Below, piece after piece: positions 37,791 to 47,260 of a stretch of DNA of 64,000 bases. The position numbers and the translations under genes are program-made. This stretch comes from Shinella sp. PSBB067. Lineage in GTDB: Bacteria > Pseudomonadota > Alphaproteobacteria > Rhizobiales > Rhizobiaceae. The stretch lies in contig NZ_CP069303.1 in NCBI RefSeq assembly GCF_016839145.1, forward strand, positions 1,860,001 to 1,924,000, given 5' to 3'. How positions within the stretch are numbered: position 1 is the first letter of the stretch; each line of letters begins with the position of its first letter. The notes beneath the pieces were generated by a model. That model had not been told where the DNA came from and did not search any database. It saw only the letters and a list, made by a program, of their open reading frames with translations.

Positions 37791-39461
37791 CTACACCCCG
37801 CCCGACAGCAACCTTGCCGCCGCCGCCCGCGCCTCGTCGGTCACGGAAGCGCCGGCCAGCATGCGGGCGATCTCTTCCGTGCGGGCGCCGTCGTCCATGC
37901 GGGCGACGCGGGTGGCGACGGTCTCGCTGCCCTCGACCGGGCCCTTGGAGATGAGGAGATGCGTCGCCGCGCGGGCGGCGACCTGCGGGGCGTGGGTGAC
38001 GGAAAGCACCTGCACCGTGGAGGAGAGCCGCTTCAGCCGCTGGCCGATGGCATCGGCCACCGCGCCGCCGACGCCGGTGTCGATCTCGTCGAAGACGAGC
38101 GTCGGCGCCGAGCCGCGGTCGGCAAGCGCGACCTTCAGCGCCAGCAGGAAGCGCGAGAGCTCGCCCCCGGACGCCACTTTCATGATCGGGCCGGGACGCG
38201 TGCCGGGGTTGGTCTGGACGTGGAACTCGACCGTATCGATCCCCTCCTCCGCCCCGCCCTCGGGATCGGTGGCGATCTCGACGGTGAAGCGCGCGCGCTC
38301 CAGCTTGAGGGCCGGCAGCTCGGCCATCACGGCGGCGGCGAGCGCATCGGCGGCATGGTGCCGCCGTTCGGAAAGCGAGCGGGCGGCGAGCGCATAGGCC
38401 GCGCGCATCTCGCCGAGGCGGGCTTCGAGCTGCACCAGCTTCTCCTCGCCGGCATCGAGATCGGCAAGATCGGCGATCATCTTCGCCGCAAGCGCCGGGA
38501 GGCCGGTAACGGGCACGGAATATTTGCGGGCGGCGGCGCGCAGCGCGAACAGCCGCTCTTCCGTGCGCTCCAGTTCCTTCGGGTCGTATTCCGTCTTGCG
38601 CAACGCCGCCTCGACGGCCATCTGCGCGTCGGAAAGCTGGTTCAGCGCCTGGTCGAGCAGCTCGACCGTTTCCTCCAGCAGCCCCGGCGCCTCATGGCTC
38701 TTGCGTTCCAGCCGGCGCACGAGCGCGGCGATCAGCGGCACGGGCGAGGCATTGCCGTTCAGGAACTCGCTCGCCTCGTTGATGTCGCCGGCGATGCGCT
38801 CGGCCTTCATCATGCGGGCGCGCACCTCGGCCAGCGCATCCTCCTCGCCGTCCTGCGGCGAAAGCGCTTCCAGTTCCTCGACGGAAGACCGCAGGTAATC
38901 CGCCTCGCGGGCCGCGGCCTCCACCTTGTCGCGGTGGCGGCGCAGGGTGCGCTCGGCATCCTTCCACTGGTGATAGAGCACGCCGACATCGCCCGCCGCC
39001 TCGGCAAGGCCGCCGAACGCGTCGAGCAGCAAGCGGTGCGCGTCGGTATCCACGAGCGCGCGGTCGTCGTGCTGGCCGTGGATCTCGACGAGAAGCTGGC
39101 CGGCCTGCCGCATGAGCTGCACGGACACCGGCTGGTCGTTGACATAGGCCTTGGTGCGGCCGTCGGCGGACTGCTGGCGGCGGAAGATGAGGTCGCCGTC
39201 GTCGTCGATGCCGTTGTCGCGCAGGAGCGCGCGCGCCGCATGGCCCATCGGCACGTCGAAGACGGCCGTCACCTGGCCGCGCTCGATGCCGTGGCGCACC
39301 AGCGAACCGTCACCGCGCCCGCCGAGCGCCAGTGACAGACTGTCGAGGAGGATGGACTTGCCGGCGCCCGTTTCGCCCGTCAGCACCGAAAGACCCGGCT
39401 CGAATGCGAGGTCGAGCCGTTCGATCAGGACAATATCGCGGATCGATAGCTGCGCCAGCAT
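37791..39461 (-). CDS. recN: DNA repair protein RecN
   Basis: 556 residues. SMC-like ATPase with Walker A GETGAGKS (about 29-36), two coiled-coil arms (about 150-400), signature VASGGELSRFLLALK and Walker B LVFDEIDTGVGG. It acts early in double-strand break repair. It starts 20 bases after the bamD stop. Confidence 0.95.
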   Translation of the reverse strand: MLAQLSIRDIVLIERLDLAFEPGLSVLTGETGAGKSILLDSLSLALGGRGDGSLVRHGIERGQVTAVFDVPMGHAARALLRDNGIDDDGDLIFRRQQSADGRTKAYVNDQPVSVQLMRQAGQLLVEIHGQHDDRALVDTDAHRLLLDAFGGLAEAAGDVGVLYHQWKDAERTLRRHRDKVEAAAREADYLRSSVEELEALSPQDGEEDALAEVRARMMKAERIAGDINEASEFLNGNASPVPLIAALVRRLERKSHEAPGLLEETVELLDQALNQLSDAQMAVEAALRKTEYDPKELERTEERLFALRAAARKYSVPVTGLPALAAKMIADLADLDAGEEKLVQLEARLGEMRAAYALAARSLSERRHHAADALAAAVMAELPALKLERARFTVEIATDPEGGAEEGIDTVEFHVQTNPGTRPGPIMKVASGGELSRFLLALKVALADRGSAPTLVFDEIDTGVGGAVADAIGQRLKRLSSTVQVLSVTHAPQVAARAATHLLISKGPVEGSETVATRVARMDDGARTEEIARMLAGASVTDEARAAAARLLSGGV

Positions 39462-39481
39462 ATCGCGTCATATCTCTTGCG

Positions 39482-40348
39482 TCAGGCGCCGATCAGCTTC
39501 TTGCCGGCGCGGGCGATCCAGGAACCGGAATTTTCACGCGGCTCCAGACCCTTGGTCTGCAGAAGCTTGTAGCTGTCGGAGTACCACTGGCTGTCCGGGT
39601 AGTTGTGGCCGAGGACGGCGGCCGCCGTCTGCGCCTCGCTGTCGACGCCCATGGCGTAATAGGTCTCGACGAGACGCGCCAGCGCCTCCTCGATCTGGTT
39701 CGTCATCGGATATTTCTCGACGACCACGCGGAAGCGGGTCGCCGCCGCGATATATTCCTTGCGCTCCAGGTAGTAGCGGCCCACCTGCATTTCCTTGCCG
39801 GCGAGCTGGTCGCGGGCAAAGCGGATCTTCGCCTGTGCGTCCTCGACATATTCCGAGTTCGGATAGTTGTCGATGACGGCCTGCATCGCCTCGATGGTCT
39901 GCTGCGAGGCGCGCTGGTCCTGCGTCACGCTCGGGATCTGCTTCCAGTAGGCAAGGCCGACGATGTACTGCGCATAGGCGGCGTCTTCCGATCCCGGATA
40001 GAGCGAAAGATAGCGCTTGCCGGCGGAGATCGCCTCCTCGTTGCGGCCCTGGCGGTAATTCGTGAAGGCGAGCATGACGAGCGACTTGCGCGCCTGGTCG
40101 GAGAACGGGTTCTGCCGGTCGACCGCCTCGAACTTGCGGCCTGCCTCGCTCACCTTGCCGGCATTGAGGTTGGCCAGGCCCTGGTTATAGAGCGTGTCGG
40201 CGGATTCGGTTTCGCCCGAGAGCTTCGTGATGTCGATGTCCGGATCCGACTGGCAAGCGGAAAGAACGACCGAAGACGCCATAGCGAAAAGCGAAAGATA
40301 GACAATGCGCGCCGTCTTCTTCACACCAACAGACCCTGCAACAACCAT
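39482..40348 (-). CDS. bamD: outer-membrane assembly lipoprotein BamD (ComL)
   Basis: 288 residues from ATG 40348. The lipoprotein signal ends in the lipobox VLSAC (Cys about 32), then about five TPR motifs ([21 protein letters not shown] starts the first). It is a subunit of the Bam complex that inserts beta-barrel proteins. Downstream of lpxC, which is the standard order in rhizobia. Confidence 0.93.
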   Translation of the reverse strand: MVVAGSVGVKKTARIVYLSLFAMASSVVLSACQSDPDIDITKLSGETESADTLYNQGLANLNAGKVSEAGRKFEAVDRQNPFSDQARKSLVMLAFTNYRQGRNEEAISAGKRYLSLYPGSEDAAYAQYIVGLAYWKQIPSVTQDQRASQQTIEAMQAVIDNYPNSEYVEDAQAKIRFARDQLAGKEMQVGRYYLERKEYIAAATRFRVVVEKYPMTNQIEEALARLVETYYAMGVDSEAQTAAAVLGHNYPDSQWYSDSYKLLQTKGLEPRENSGSWIARAGKKLIGA

Positions 40349-40501
40349 GTGACAATCCCAGTTAACGGCACTTGATGCGGACGAGCCGCATGCGCGCCCC
40401 GCGTTGTATCTCCAAATACCGGAAGATCGCAACGCCATGCCGGCGCATTAACGCATTTTTATGGCAATCGTGCCGGGAGAGCTATGCCGGGCCGGCCCCG
40501 T

Positions 40502-41461
40502 TCACAGGGACCAGGGCGCAAATTCCGGAGCATTGACGGCGATCAGCTCGCGCTGGCCGGCACGCGAGCGCGGCGAAGAGGATTCGACCACCTCATAGGC
40601 GGTGCGGTCGCTGAGCAGCGCCTGCAGCGCATGGGCGTTCATCTTGTGGCCGCCGCGATAGGAGCGGTAGCAGCCGATGAACTGCGCGCCGGCAAGCGCA
40701 AGGTCGCCCACGGCGTCGAGCGTCTTGTGGCGGACGAATTCGTCCTTGGCGTAGCGCAGGCCCTCGACGTTGATCACGGTGTTGTCATCGGAGATGACGA
40801 CGGAATTCTCCAGCGACGAGCCGAGCGCATGGCCGGACGCCCAGAGCCGCTCGACATCGCGCATGAAGCCGAAGGTGCGGGCACGCGAAAGCTCGCCGCG
40901 GAAGGCGGCGGGCGTCAGGTCGCCCTTCCAGGACTGGCGGCCGATCAGCGGGCAGTCGAAATCGATCTCGACCTCGAATCGCGTGCCGCCGTCATAGGGC
41001 AGGAACTCGGCCCAGGAAGCGCCGGCCTCGATCCGCACCGGCTTGACGATGCGGATGTAGCGGCGCTTCACGGAAAGCGCGACGAGGCCCACCTGGTCGA
41101 TGGCGTCGATGAAGGGCGCGGAGCTGCCGTCCATGATCGGCATTTCGGCGCCGTGCACTTCGATCAGCACATTGTCGAGGCCGAGCGCGTAGAGCGCGGC
41201 CATGACGTGCTCGATCGTGGCGATCGACGTTGCCGGGGAGAAGCCGAGAACGGTGCACAGGTCCGTGTTGCCGACCTGCGAGGAGACGGCGCGGTATTCG
41301 CTGACCGTGCCGTCGTCGTGCAGGCGCTGGAAGATGACGCCGCTGTCGGCCTCGGCCGGGTTGAAGGTGATCGAAACGGCCGCGCCGGAATGGACGCCCG
41401 TCCCGGAAATCGTCACCGGGCTGGAAATCGTCGTCTGGAAACCGAGCATACCGATCGTCAT
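40502..41461 (-). CDS. lpxC: UDP-3-O-acyl-N-acetylglucosamine deacetylase
   Basis: 319 residues. Zinc His85 in SIATIEHVMAALYAL, further ligands in RHKTLDAVGDLALAG (His and Asp), and the catalytic SSAPFIDAI region. It performs the first committed step of lipid A synthesis. It has its own promoter region after the ftsZ terminator. Confidence 0.96.
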   Translation of the reverse strand: MTIGMLGFQTTISSPVTISGTGVHSGAAVSITFNPAEADSGVIFQRLHDDGTVSEYRAVSSQVGNTDLCTVLGFSPATSIATIEHVMAALYALGLDNVLIEVHGAEMPIMDGSSAPFIDAIDQVGLVALSVKRRYIRIVKPVRIEAGASWAEFLPYDGGTRFEVEIDFDCPLIGRQSWKGDLTPAAFRGELSRARTFGFMRDVERLWASGHALGSSLENSVVISDDNTVINVEGLRYAKDEFVRHKTLDAVGDLALAGAQFIGCYRSYRGGHKMNAHALQALLSDRTAYEVVESSSPRSRAGQRELIAVNAPEFAPWSL

Positions 41462-41645
41462 TTGTATTCGCCTTATCTTACTATCGGCTCATTCTGCGCC
41501 GACATTGTCTGTTCTGCGGCTCAAGGAGCCATGCGCCGGACGCGCGCCGCGTCCGCCGACAGGATGTGCCGGAACGTCTGGAGTGTTGTGCCGCGCTCCG
41601 GCAAGGCCGTTGCGCGAATCCTGACTATCCCCTCTGCCCAGCCTG

Positions 41646-41674
41646 AATGTAGTAGGCCCCTCATCGTCAGACAA
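41646..41674 (-). promoter_or_regulatory. candidate lpxC promoter
   Basis: Minus strand TTGTCT (41674-41669), 17 bases, TACATT (41651-41646). Confidence 0.5.
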
Positions 41675-41743
41675 ATCACTGTTTCTTTCGCTTTGTTACG
41701 CTTGTTTCAGCCGGCAAGCCATTGAAAACAAAACGAAATAAAA

Positions 41744-41768
41744 ACGCCCGGATCAGGGATCCGGGCGT
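41744..41768 (-). terminator. rho-independent terminator of the ftsQAZ segment
   Basis: The stem is ACGCCCGGATC/GATCCGGGCGT with a 3-base loop (11 pairs), followed on the minus strand by TTTTATTTCGTTTTG. It lies 27 bases after the ftsZ stop. Confidence 0.85.
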
Positions 41769-41794
41769 CTTGCGAGGGACCGCGTCCTACGGCC

Positions 41795-43555
41795 TCAGTT
41801 GGACTGCCGGCGAAGGAACGCCGGGATTTCAAGCTGGTCGTCCTCGTGCAGCGAACGGGGCTGCGGATTGGCGCGGCCATGGTCGTCGAGCTGGCCGCGG
41901 CGCGGTGCGTAGAGGCTGGCTTCGGCCGAGAGCGGACGGCGCTGCTGCTGGGCGGCAGGCGCGGCCGGCTCCTGGGCCGCATGGGTTTCCTCATGACGGC
42001 CGAGCGAGGAAGTCAGGCGCTTGAGCAGGCCCATCGGACCACGCTCTTCCTGATGCGCGGAGGACGGCTGCTGTCCGGCGCGATGGTCGATCTCGGCCTG
42101 CACGACGGGCGGGAAGTCCTCGATCTTCGGCATGCGCATCGCCTGCGGTTCCTGGCGGATGATCGGAGCGGAAGGCTCGACGCGCTGCTGCATGGCCGGA
42201 GCGTGCTGAACCGGCTGCTGGACCGGGATCGAACGCTGGACGACCGGCGCTTCGGCAGGCGCTGCGAAGATGCGGTTCTGCAGGCGCGGCTCTTCGTGAT
42301 GCACGGCGACCTGCTGGACCGGTGCCGGGCGGCTTGCCGGAATGGCGAGTTCCCGCTCGAGGTTTTCCTCGGAGGCACGGATCGCTTCGGCAATCGGGTC
42401 GATGACCGGCTGCTGGGCGACCGGCTGCTGCATGACCGGCTGGTGCTGCATCACGGGCTGCTGGGCGACCGGCTGCGGGGCAGCGGCGACCGGCTGGGCC
42501 GGCTGCTGGGCAGGAATGGCGGCGGAGGGGCGGACTACCGGCTTGCTATGGCTGCGAAAGTCAGCAGAACGACCGGCCACCTCCGAGGCCGAGCGGTCGA
42601 TGCCGGTGGCAACGACGGAGACGCGGATGAGGCCTTCGAGTTCTTCGTCGAAGGTGGCGCCGAGGATGATGTTGGCATCCGGATCGACTTCCTCGCGGAT
42701 GCGGGTCGCAGCCTCGTCGACTTCGAAGAGGGTGAGGTCGCGGCCGCCGGTGATGGAGATCAGCAGGCCCTGGGCGCCCTTCATCGAGGTCTCGTCGAGC
42801 AGCGGGTTGGCGATGGCGGCCTCTGCGGCGGCCATTGCGCGGCCTTCGCCCGAAGCCTCGCCCGTGCCCATCATGGCGCGGCCCATCTCGCGCATCACCG
42901 AGCGGACGTCGGCGAAGTCGAGGTTGATGAGGCCTTCCTTGACCATCAGGTCGGTGATGCAGGCGACGCCCGAATAGAGCACCTGGTCGGCCATCGCGAA
43001 GGCGTCGGCGAAGGTGGTCTTGTCGTTGGCGATGCGGAAGAGGTTCTGGTTCGGGATGACGATCAGCGTGTCGACCGACTTCTGGAGCTCCAGGATGCCT
43101 TCTTCGGCAAGGCGCATGCGGCGGCCGCCTTCGAAGTGGAACGGCTTGGTGACGACGCCGACGGTCAGGATGCCCTTGTTGCGGGCCGCCTGGGCGACGA
43201 TCGGGGCTGCGCCGGTGCCGGTGCCGCCGCCCATGCCGGCGGTGACGAAGCACATGTGGGTGCCGTTGAGGTGGTCGATGATCTCGTCGATGCACTCCTC
43301 GGCAGCCGCGCGGCCGACTTCCGGCTGCGAGCCTGCGCCGAGGCCCTCGGTGACCTGGACACCCATCTGGATGATCCGCGTCGCCTTCGTCATGGAAAGC
43401 GCCTGGGCGTCCGTGTTGGCAACGACGAAGTCGACGCCTTCGAGGCCTGCGGTGATCATGTTGTTGACGGCATTGCCGCCGCCGCCGCCGACACCGAAGA
43501 CGGTGATGCGGGGCTTCAGCTCAGTGATGTCCGGCTTCTGCAGCTTGATAGTCAT
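41795..43555 (-). CDS. ftsZ: cell division GTPase FtsZ
   Basis: 586 residues, about 200 more than E. coli FtsZ, as in rhizobial FtsZ1. Nucleotide motifs [13 protein letters not shown] (21-33) and tubulin signature GGGTGTG (109-115); the T7 loop NLDFADV (211-217) contacts the next subunit. Residues about 340-570 form a disordered Pro/Gln linker with QPV repeats (361-384). The conserved tail [15 protein letters not shown] (572-586) binds FtsA and other partners. It forms the Z ring. A 96-base gap with a hairpin separates it from ftsA. Confidence 0.97.
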   Translation of the reverse strand: MTIKLQKPDITELKPRITVFGVGGGGGNAVNNMITAGLEGVDFVVANTDAQALSMTKATRIIQMGVQVTEGLGAGSQPEVGRAAAEECIDEIIDHLNGTHMCFVTAGMGGGTGTGAAPIVAQAARNKGILTVGVVTKPFHFEGGRRMRLAEEGILELQKSVDTLIVIPNQNLFRIANDKTTFADAFAMADQVLYSGVACITDLMVKEGLINLDFADVRSVMREMGRAMMGTGEASGEGRAMAAAEAAIANPLLDETSMKGAQGLLISITGGRDLTLFEVDEAATRIREEVDPDANIILGATFDEELEGLIRVSVVATGIDRSASEVAGRSADFRSHSKPVVRPSAAIPAQQPAQPVAAAPQPVAQQPVMQHQPVMQQPVAQQPVIDPIAEAIRASEENLERELAIPASRPAPVQQVAVHHEEPRLQNRIFAAPAEAPVVQRSIPVQQPVQHAPAMQQRVEPSAPIIRQEPQAMRMPKIEDFPPVVQAEIDHRAGQQPSSAHQEERGPMGLLKRLTSSLGRHEETHAAQEPAAPAAQQQRRPLSAEASLYAPRRGQLDDHGRANPQPRSLHEDDQLEIPAFLRRQSN

Positions 43556-43625
43556 TGCGTTGTTCCTTTCGTTTCCGGCCGCTTCGCCCAGCCGGTCTAT
43601 TCGCGATACTCGTTGTCGGTCTTTC

Positions 43626-43643
43626 CCGGCGGCACGCCGCCGG
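43626..43643 (-). other. hairpin between ftsA and ftsZ
   Basis: CCGGCGGC-AC-GCCGCCGG, 8 pairs, 8 bases after the ftsA stop. No T-run follows. It could be a processing or pausing site that sets ftsA relative to ftsZ levels. Confidence 0.4.
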
Positions 43644-43651
43644 AAAACCCG

Positions 43652-44983
43652 TCAGAAACTTTCCTTCAGCCACTGGCCCATGCGGGCTATGCGGCCGTTG
43701 CCACCCGTGAGCTGCGAGAGCATGCCGCCCTGCACAGCGTGTTCTTCCAATTCCGCGACCTGCGGATAGATCATGAGGCCCACCGCGGTCGAAAAGGCCG
43801 GGCCCTTCGCCGCCGTCGGCAGGCCGGACACGCCGAGCGGCCGGCCGATGCGGACGTTGCGGGCGAGGATACGGCGGGCCGCTTCCGGCAAGCCGGTGAG
43901 CTGGCTTGCGCCGCCCGTCAGCACGATCCGCTTGCCGACGATCGGCGAGAAGCCGGAACGCTGGATGCGGTCGCGGATGAGTTCGAGCGTCTCCTCGATC
44001 CTGGCCCGCACGATGCGCGAGATGAGCGTGCGCGGCACGTGGGTCGGCTGGTCGCGGTCGTCCTCGCCGATCGGCGGGACGGTGATGATGTCGCGCTCGT
44101 CGCCGGCATTCGGCAGCGCCGAGCCATGCACGACCTTGAGGCGTTCGGCATCCTCGATGCGGGTCGAGAGGCCGCGCGCGAGGTCCGTCGTGACGTGGTG
44201 GCCGCCGAGCGAGACCGCGTCGGAATGCACCAGCTTGCCTTCGGCGAAGACCGAGATCGTCGTCGTGCCGCCGCCCATGTCGATGCAGGCGCAGCCGAGC
44301 TCGACCTCGTCGTCGACGAGCGCCGAAAGGCCGCTCGCATAGGGCGTCGCCACCATCCCCTCGACCGAGAGGTGCGCGCGGTTGATGCACAGTTCCAGGT
44401 TCTTCAGCGCCGTGCGCTCGGCCGTCAGCACATGCATGTCGACGCCGAGGACGTCGCCGAACATGGAGAGCGGATCGCGGATGCCGCGCTCGCCGTCCAG
44501 CGAGAAGCCGGTCGGCAGCGAGTGGAGGATGGCGCGGTCCTGGCGCAGCGACTGATGGCCGGCGACGGCGAGCACCTTGCGCAGGTCGTTGGCATCGACT
44601 TCCTGTCCGCCGAGGTCGATGGTGGCGGTGTAGACGTCGCTCTGCAGGCGGCCCGCGGAAACGTTGACGATCAGGCTCTCGATGGTGAGGCCGGCCATGC
44701 GCTCGGCCGCATCGACGGCAAGGCGCACGACGCTTTCGGCGGCATCGAGATCGGTTATGACGCCGTTCTTCACGCCGCGCGACTTCTGGTGGCCGATGCC
44801 GATGATCTCGACATTGTGCGTGCGGCCGGGAAGGATCTCGCTCTCGGCGCGCGGCGTCAGCCGGCCGATCATGCAGACGATCTTTGTTGAGCCGATGTCG
44901 AGGACCGAGACGACGTGAGCCCGCTTGGAGGAAAGCGGCTTCAAGCGCGGCAGGCCGAAATGGGACGAACCGAAAATGCTCAT
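43652..44983 (-). CDS. ftsA: cell division protein FtsA
   Basis: 443 residues. Actin-like fold with VSVLDIGSTKIVCMIGRL (about 25-42), ACIDMGGGTTTISVFAEGKL (about 232-251) and VLTGGASQLTGL. A C-terminal amphipathic helix (GRIARMGQWLKESF) acts as membrane anchor. It tethers FtsZ to the membrane. Its ATG overlaps the ftsQ stop (ATGA). Confidence 0.96.
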   Translation of the reverse strand: MSIFGSSHFGLPRLKPLSSKRAHVVSVLDIGSTKIVCMIGRLTPRAESEILPGRTHNVEIIGIGHQKSRGVKNGVITDLDAAESVVRLAVDAAERMAGLTIESLIVNVSAGRLQSDVYTATIDLGGQEVDANDLRKVLAVAGHQSLRQDRAILHSLPTGFSLDGERGIRDPLSMFGDVLGVDMHVLTAERTALKNLELCINRAHLSVEGMVATPYASGLSALVDDEVELGCACIDMGGGTTTISVFAEGKLVHSDAVSLGGHHVTTDLARGLSTRIEDAERLKVVHGSALPNAGDERDIITVPPIGEDDRDQPTHVPRTLISRIVRARIEETLELIRDRIQRSGFSPIVGKRIVLTGGASQLTGLPEAARRILARNVRIGRPLGVSGLPTAAKGPAFSTAVGLMIYPQVAELEEHAVQGGMLSQLTGGNGRIARMGQWLKESF

Positions 44984-45900
44984 GTGCGCTTCGCTGCCTT
45001 CTTCAGGTCCTTTGCCCTCTGCTCGACCGCCGCGTTGCGACGTTCCAGCGCCCCTTCCGTGAGCCGCACCGTGGTGCGGTCCTCAAGCCGCAGGTCGACC
45101 GCGGCGATATCCCGTTCCAGCAGCCCCTCCTGCGCCTCCAGCGTCGCCAGCATGTCCATGGCGCGCGGAACGTTGTGCTCCGGCAGCTTCACGACGATGC
45201 CGTTGTCGAGGCGCAGGTCCCAGCGGCGGCCGGCGACCCGGATATAGGCCTTCACCCGCGCCTTGATCTCCGGCCAGTTGTCGAACTCGTCGGCAAAGCC
45301 GGCGGCGGCGGTTTCCGCATCGCGCCCGACGAAGAGCGGCAGCGTGGAGAACTTGTTGTCGCGCAGCGGCGCGATCACGCTGCCGCTCTTTTCGATCAGC
45401 GACAGGTCGTTGCCGTGCTGCCAGATCGCGAAGGCCTCGCGCTCCTTGAGCGCGATCTCGATCGTGCCCGGATAGACCTTGCGGACGGAAACGTCCTGCA
45501 CCCAGGGCAGCTCGGTGAGTTTTGCGCGCGCTTCCTTGACGTCGAGCGCGACCAGCGAGGTCGTGCCGTCGAGGCCGAGGCGCTCCAGAATGTCGATCTC
45601 CGAGGTCTCCCGGTTGCCGGAAACCTTCACGTCCTCGATGGCAAAGCCGATGGCGGTCGTGGAAACCTGGGCGAAATCCTGCGAATGGCCGCCGAGCGAC
45701 ATGCCGTAAAGGCCCGTCGCGCCGAAGAACAGCGCCGTCGCGACGCTGCCGGCATGGCGCGGGATATGGATGCGGCCGGCGGCAAGGCTCACGAGGAAAC
45801 GCACCAGCCGGCGCAGCGGACGCGGCAGCACGCGGCCGGCTTCCGGCTCGTAAGGCCCGGCGGGACGCCCCCTCATCTTCTTGACGCTCAACGCACGCAC
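44980..45900 (-). CDS. ftsQ: cell division protein FtsQ (DivIB)
   Basis: 306 residues from GTG 45900, preferred because GGAGG lies seven bases upstream; ATG 45921 has only a weak site. Basic cytoplasmic N-terminus, one membrane helix (about 53-70), POTRA domain ([20 protein letters not shown]) and beta domain with [20 protein letters not shown]. It recruits late divisome proteins. It overlaps ddl by 13 bases. Confidence 0.92.
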   Translation of the reverse strand: MRALSVKKMRGRPAGPYEPEAGRVLPRPLRRLVRFLVSLAAGRIHIPRHAGSVATALFFGATGLYGMSLGGHSQDFAQVSTTAIGFAIEDVKVSGNRETSEIDILERLGLDGTTSLVALDVKEARAKLTELPWVQDVSVRKVYPGTIEIALKEREAFAIWQHGNDLSLIEKSGSVIAPLRDNKFSTLPLFVGRDAETAAAGFADEFDNWPEIKARVKAYIRVAGRRWDLRLDNGIVVKLPEHNVPRAMDMLATLEAQEGLLERDIAAVDLRLEDRTTVRLTEGALERRNAAVEQRAKDLKKAAKRT

Positions 45901-46814
45901 GACGCGTCCTCCACCATCCACTTCAAGAACTCACCAAACGAATGGCCGGCATGAACGGCCATTTCGGGCACCAGGGAGGTGGGGGTCATGCCGGGCTGGG
46001 TATTGATCTCCAGCCAGATGAGCTCGCCATTCTCGGAAAAACGGTCGTCGTAGCGGAAGTCGGAACGGCTGACGCCACGGCACCCGATCGCTTGATGCGC
46101 CTTGAGTGCGAGTGTTTGTACTTTTTGGTAAATATTCGGTGAAATCTGCGCCGGGATGACGTGCTGCGAGCCACCTTTCACATATTTTGAATCGTAATCG
46201 TAGAAGGCGTGGCCTTGCGGAATGACCTCGGTGACGCCGAGCGCCACGTCGCCCATGACGCCGCAGGTCAGTTCCCGGCCGTAGACGTAGCGCTCCACCA
46301 TGACGCTGTCGCCATAGCGCCATTCCGCGGAGGTGATGATCTGCGGCGGATGCGACTGGTCTTCCTTGACCATGACCACGCCGAAGGAGGACCCTTCGCG
46401 CACGGGCTTGACCACATAGGGGGGCTTCATCGGATGGGCGGCGGTGAAGTCGAATCGGTTCATCAAGCGCTGCTCGGCAACGGGAATGCCGGCGGCCTTG
46501 GCGACGATCTTCGCCTGCGCCTTGTCCATGGCGAGCGCGGAGGCGAGCACGCCGGAATGGGTATAGGGGATTTCCAGATATTCGAGGATGCCCTGGATGG
46601 TGCCGTCCTCGCCGAAGGGTCCGTGCAGCGCGTTGAAGGCGACATCCGGCTTCAGGTCGGAGAGCACGCTCGCAACGTCATGGCCGACATCGACGCGCGT
46701 GATCCTGTAGCCCTCGGCCTCGAGCGCATCGGCGCAAGCGTTCCCCGACGAAAGGCTCACCGGCCGTTCCGACGAAAAACCACCCATCAGCACCGCGACA
46801 TGCTTCACGCTCAT
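45888..46814 (-). CDS. ddl: D-alanine--D-alanine ligase
   Basis: 308 residues from ATG 46814 with GAGGG six bases upstream. ATP-grasp fold: [19 protein letters not shown] (about 6-24), [20 protein letters not shown], and the metal-site region [20 protein letters not shown] (about 266-285). Makes the D-Ala-D-Ala dipeptide for MurF. Here it restarts the division cluster after the 2.7-kb interruption. Confidence 0.96.
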   Translation of the reverse strand: MSVKHVAVLMGGFSSERPVSLSSGNACADALEAEGYRITRVDVGHDVASVLSDLKPDVAFNALHGPFGEDGTIQGILEYLEIPYTHSGVLASALAMDKAQAKIVAKAAGIPVAEQRLMNRFDFTAAHPMKPPYVVKPVREGSSFGVVMVKEDQSHPPQIITSAEWRYGDSVMVERYVYGRELTCGVMGDVALGVTEVIPQGHAFYDYDSKYVKGGSQHVIPAQISPNIYQKVQTLALKAHQAIGCRGVSRSDFRYDDRFSENGELIWLEINTQPGMTPTSLVPEMAVHAGHSFGEFLKWMVEDASCVR

Positions 46815-46921
46815 AGAACCCTCGACTGAATTCCGCATCCTGCCCTTCGTCGCTTGTGCGGACCTGATTTTGCCTATCGGTCCGACTCGGCGAACGAGAT
46901 GGGACCACTAGAGCGGCATTA

Positions 46922-46952
46922 AGGTTAATGAAGCGTTTACTTTCGTTAACCT
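46922..46952. promoter_or_regulatory. inverted repeat upstream of ddl
   Basis: AGGTTAA, 17 bases, TTAACCT, in an A/T-rich island about 110 bases before ddl. Candidate operator or promoter of the ddl-ftsQAZ transcript. The TTAA content recalls CtrA boxes, but the TTAA-N7-TTAA spacing is not met. Confidence 0.35.
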
Positions 46953-47137
46953 GACGCGTCGCGAGACAAATTTTCCTCACCCCGAATCAGGAGACACTTC
47001 GATTCTCTCCCTGGAATCAGAGAGTTGCGGCCGGCGCAAGAGGAACCGGCGAAATCGCGATGCATCGATCGCGCCACGCGCGGATGCCCGGGCGGGCCGC
47101 GAAGCGTTCGCAAATGCCGGCAGGCCGGCGGAGCACG

Positions 47138-47171
47138 AAAAGTACGATTTAACGCCGATTCGAGTACTTTT
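47138..47171. promoter_or_regulatory. inverted repeat upstream of the MHS transporter
   Basis: AAAAGTAC and GTACTTTT, 8-base perfect arms 18 bases apart (half-site centres about 26 bp apart), about 90 bases before the transporter start. Between the arms CGATT occurs twice. A likely binding site for an unidentified regulator. Confidence 0.45.
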
Positions 47172-47260
47172 ATTGTTTCATTGACCGTGCGGTTGGAGTA
47201 AGAGACCCGCCTGCTGCCTCCCGAGACGGCAAGAAGAAACATCAAGAAAAGGCACCCCCG

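Larger units (their letters stand above)
41462..41794. other. ftsZ-lpxC intergenic region
   Basis: No gene is seen. It holds the ftsZ terminator (41744-41768), a candidate lpxC promoter (41646-41674) and a leader of about 180 bases that is GC-rich in the middle with no further recognisable signal. Confidence 0.6.
46815..47260. other. 446-base divergent region between ddl and the MHS transporter gene
   Basis: No gene is seen. It holds an inverted repeat on the ddl side (AGGTTAA 46922-46928, TTAACCT 46946-46952) and another on the transporter side (AAAAGTAC 47138-47145, GTACTTTT 47164-47171). The middle is GC-rich with short palindromes. Promoters could not be fixed. Confidence 0.5.

Noticed and set aside
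41846..44890. 1014-codon open frame opposite ftsZ and ftsA
   Set aside because: Antisense shadow of two unmistakable genes; the product is low-complexity Arg/Gly/His/Asp-rich.
46918..46952. TTAA-rich stretch before ddl as a CtrA site
   Set aside because: TTAA pairs occur with spacings of 2 and 6, not the required 7; kept only as an inverted repeat.
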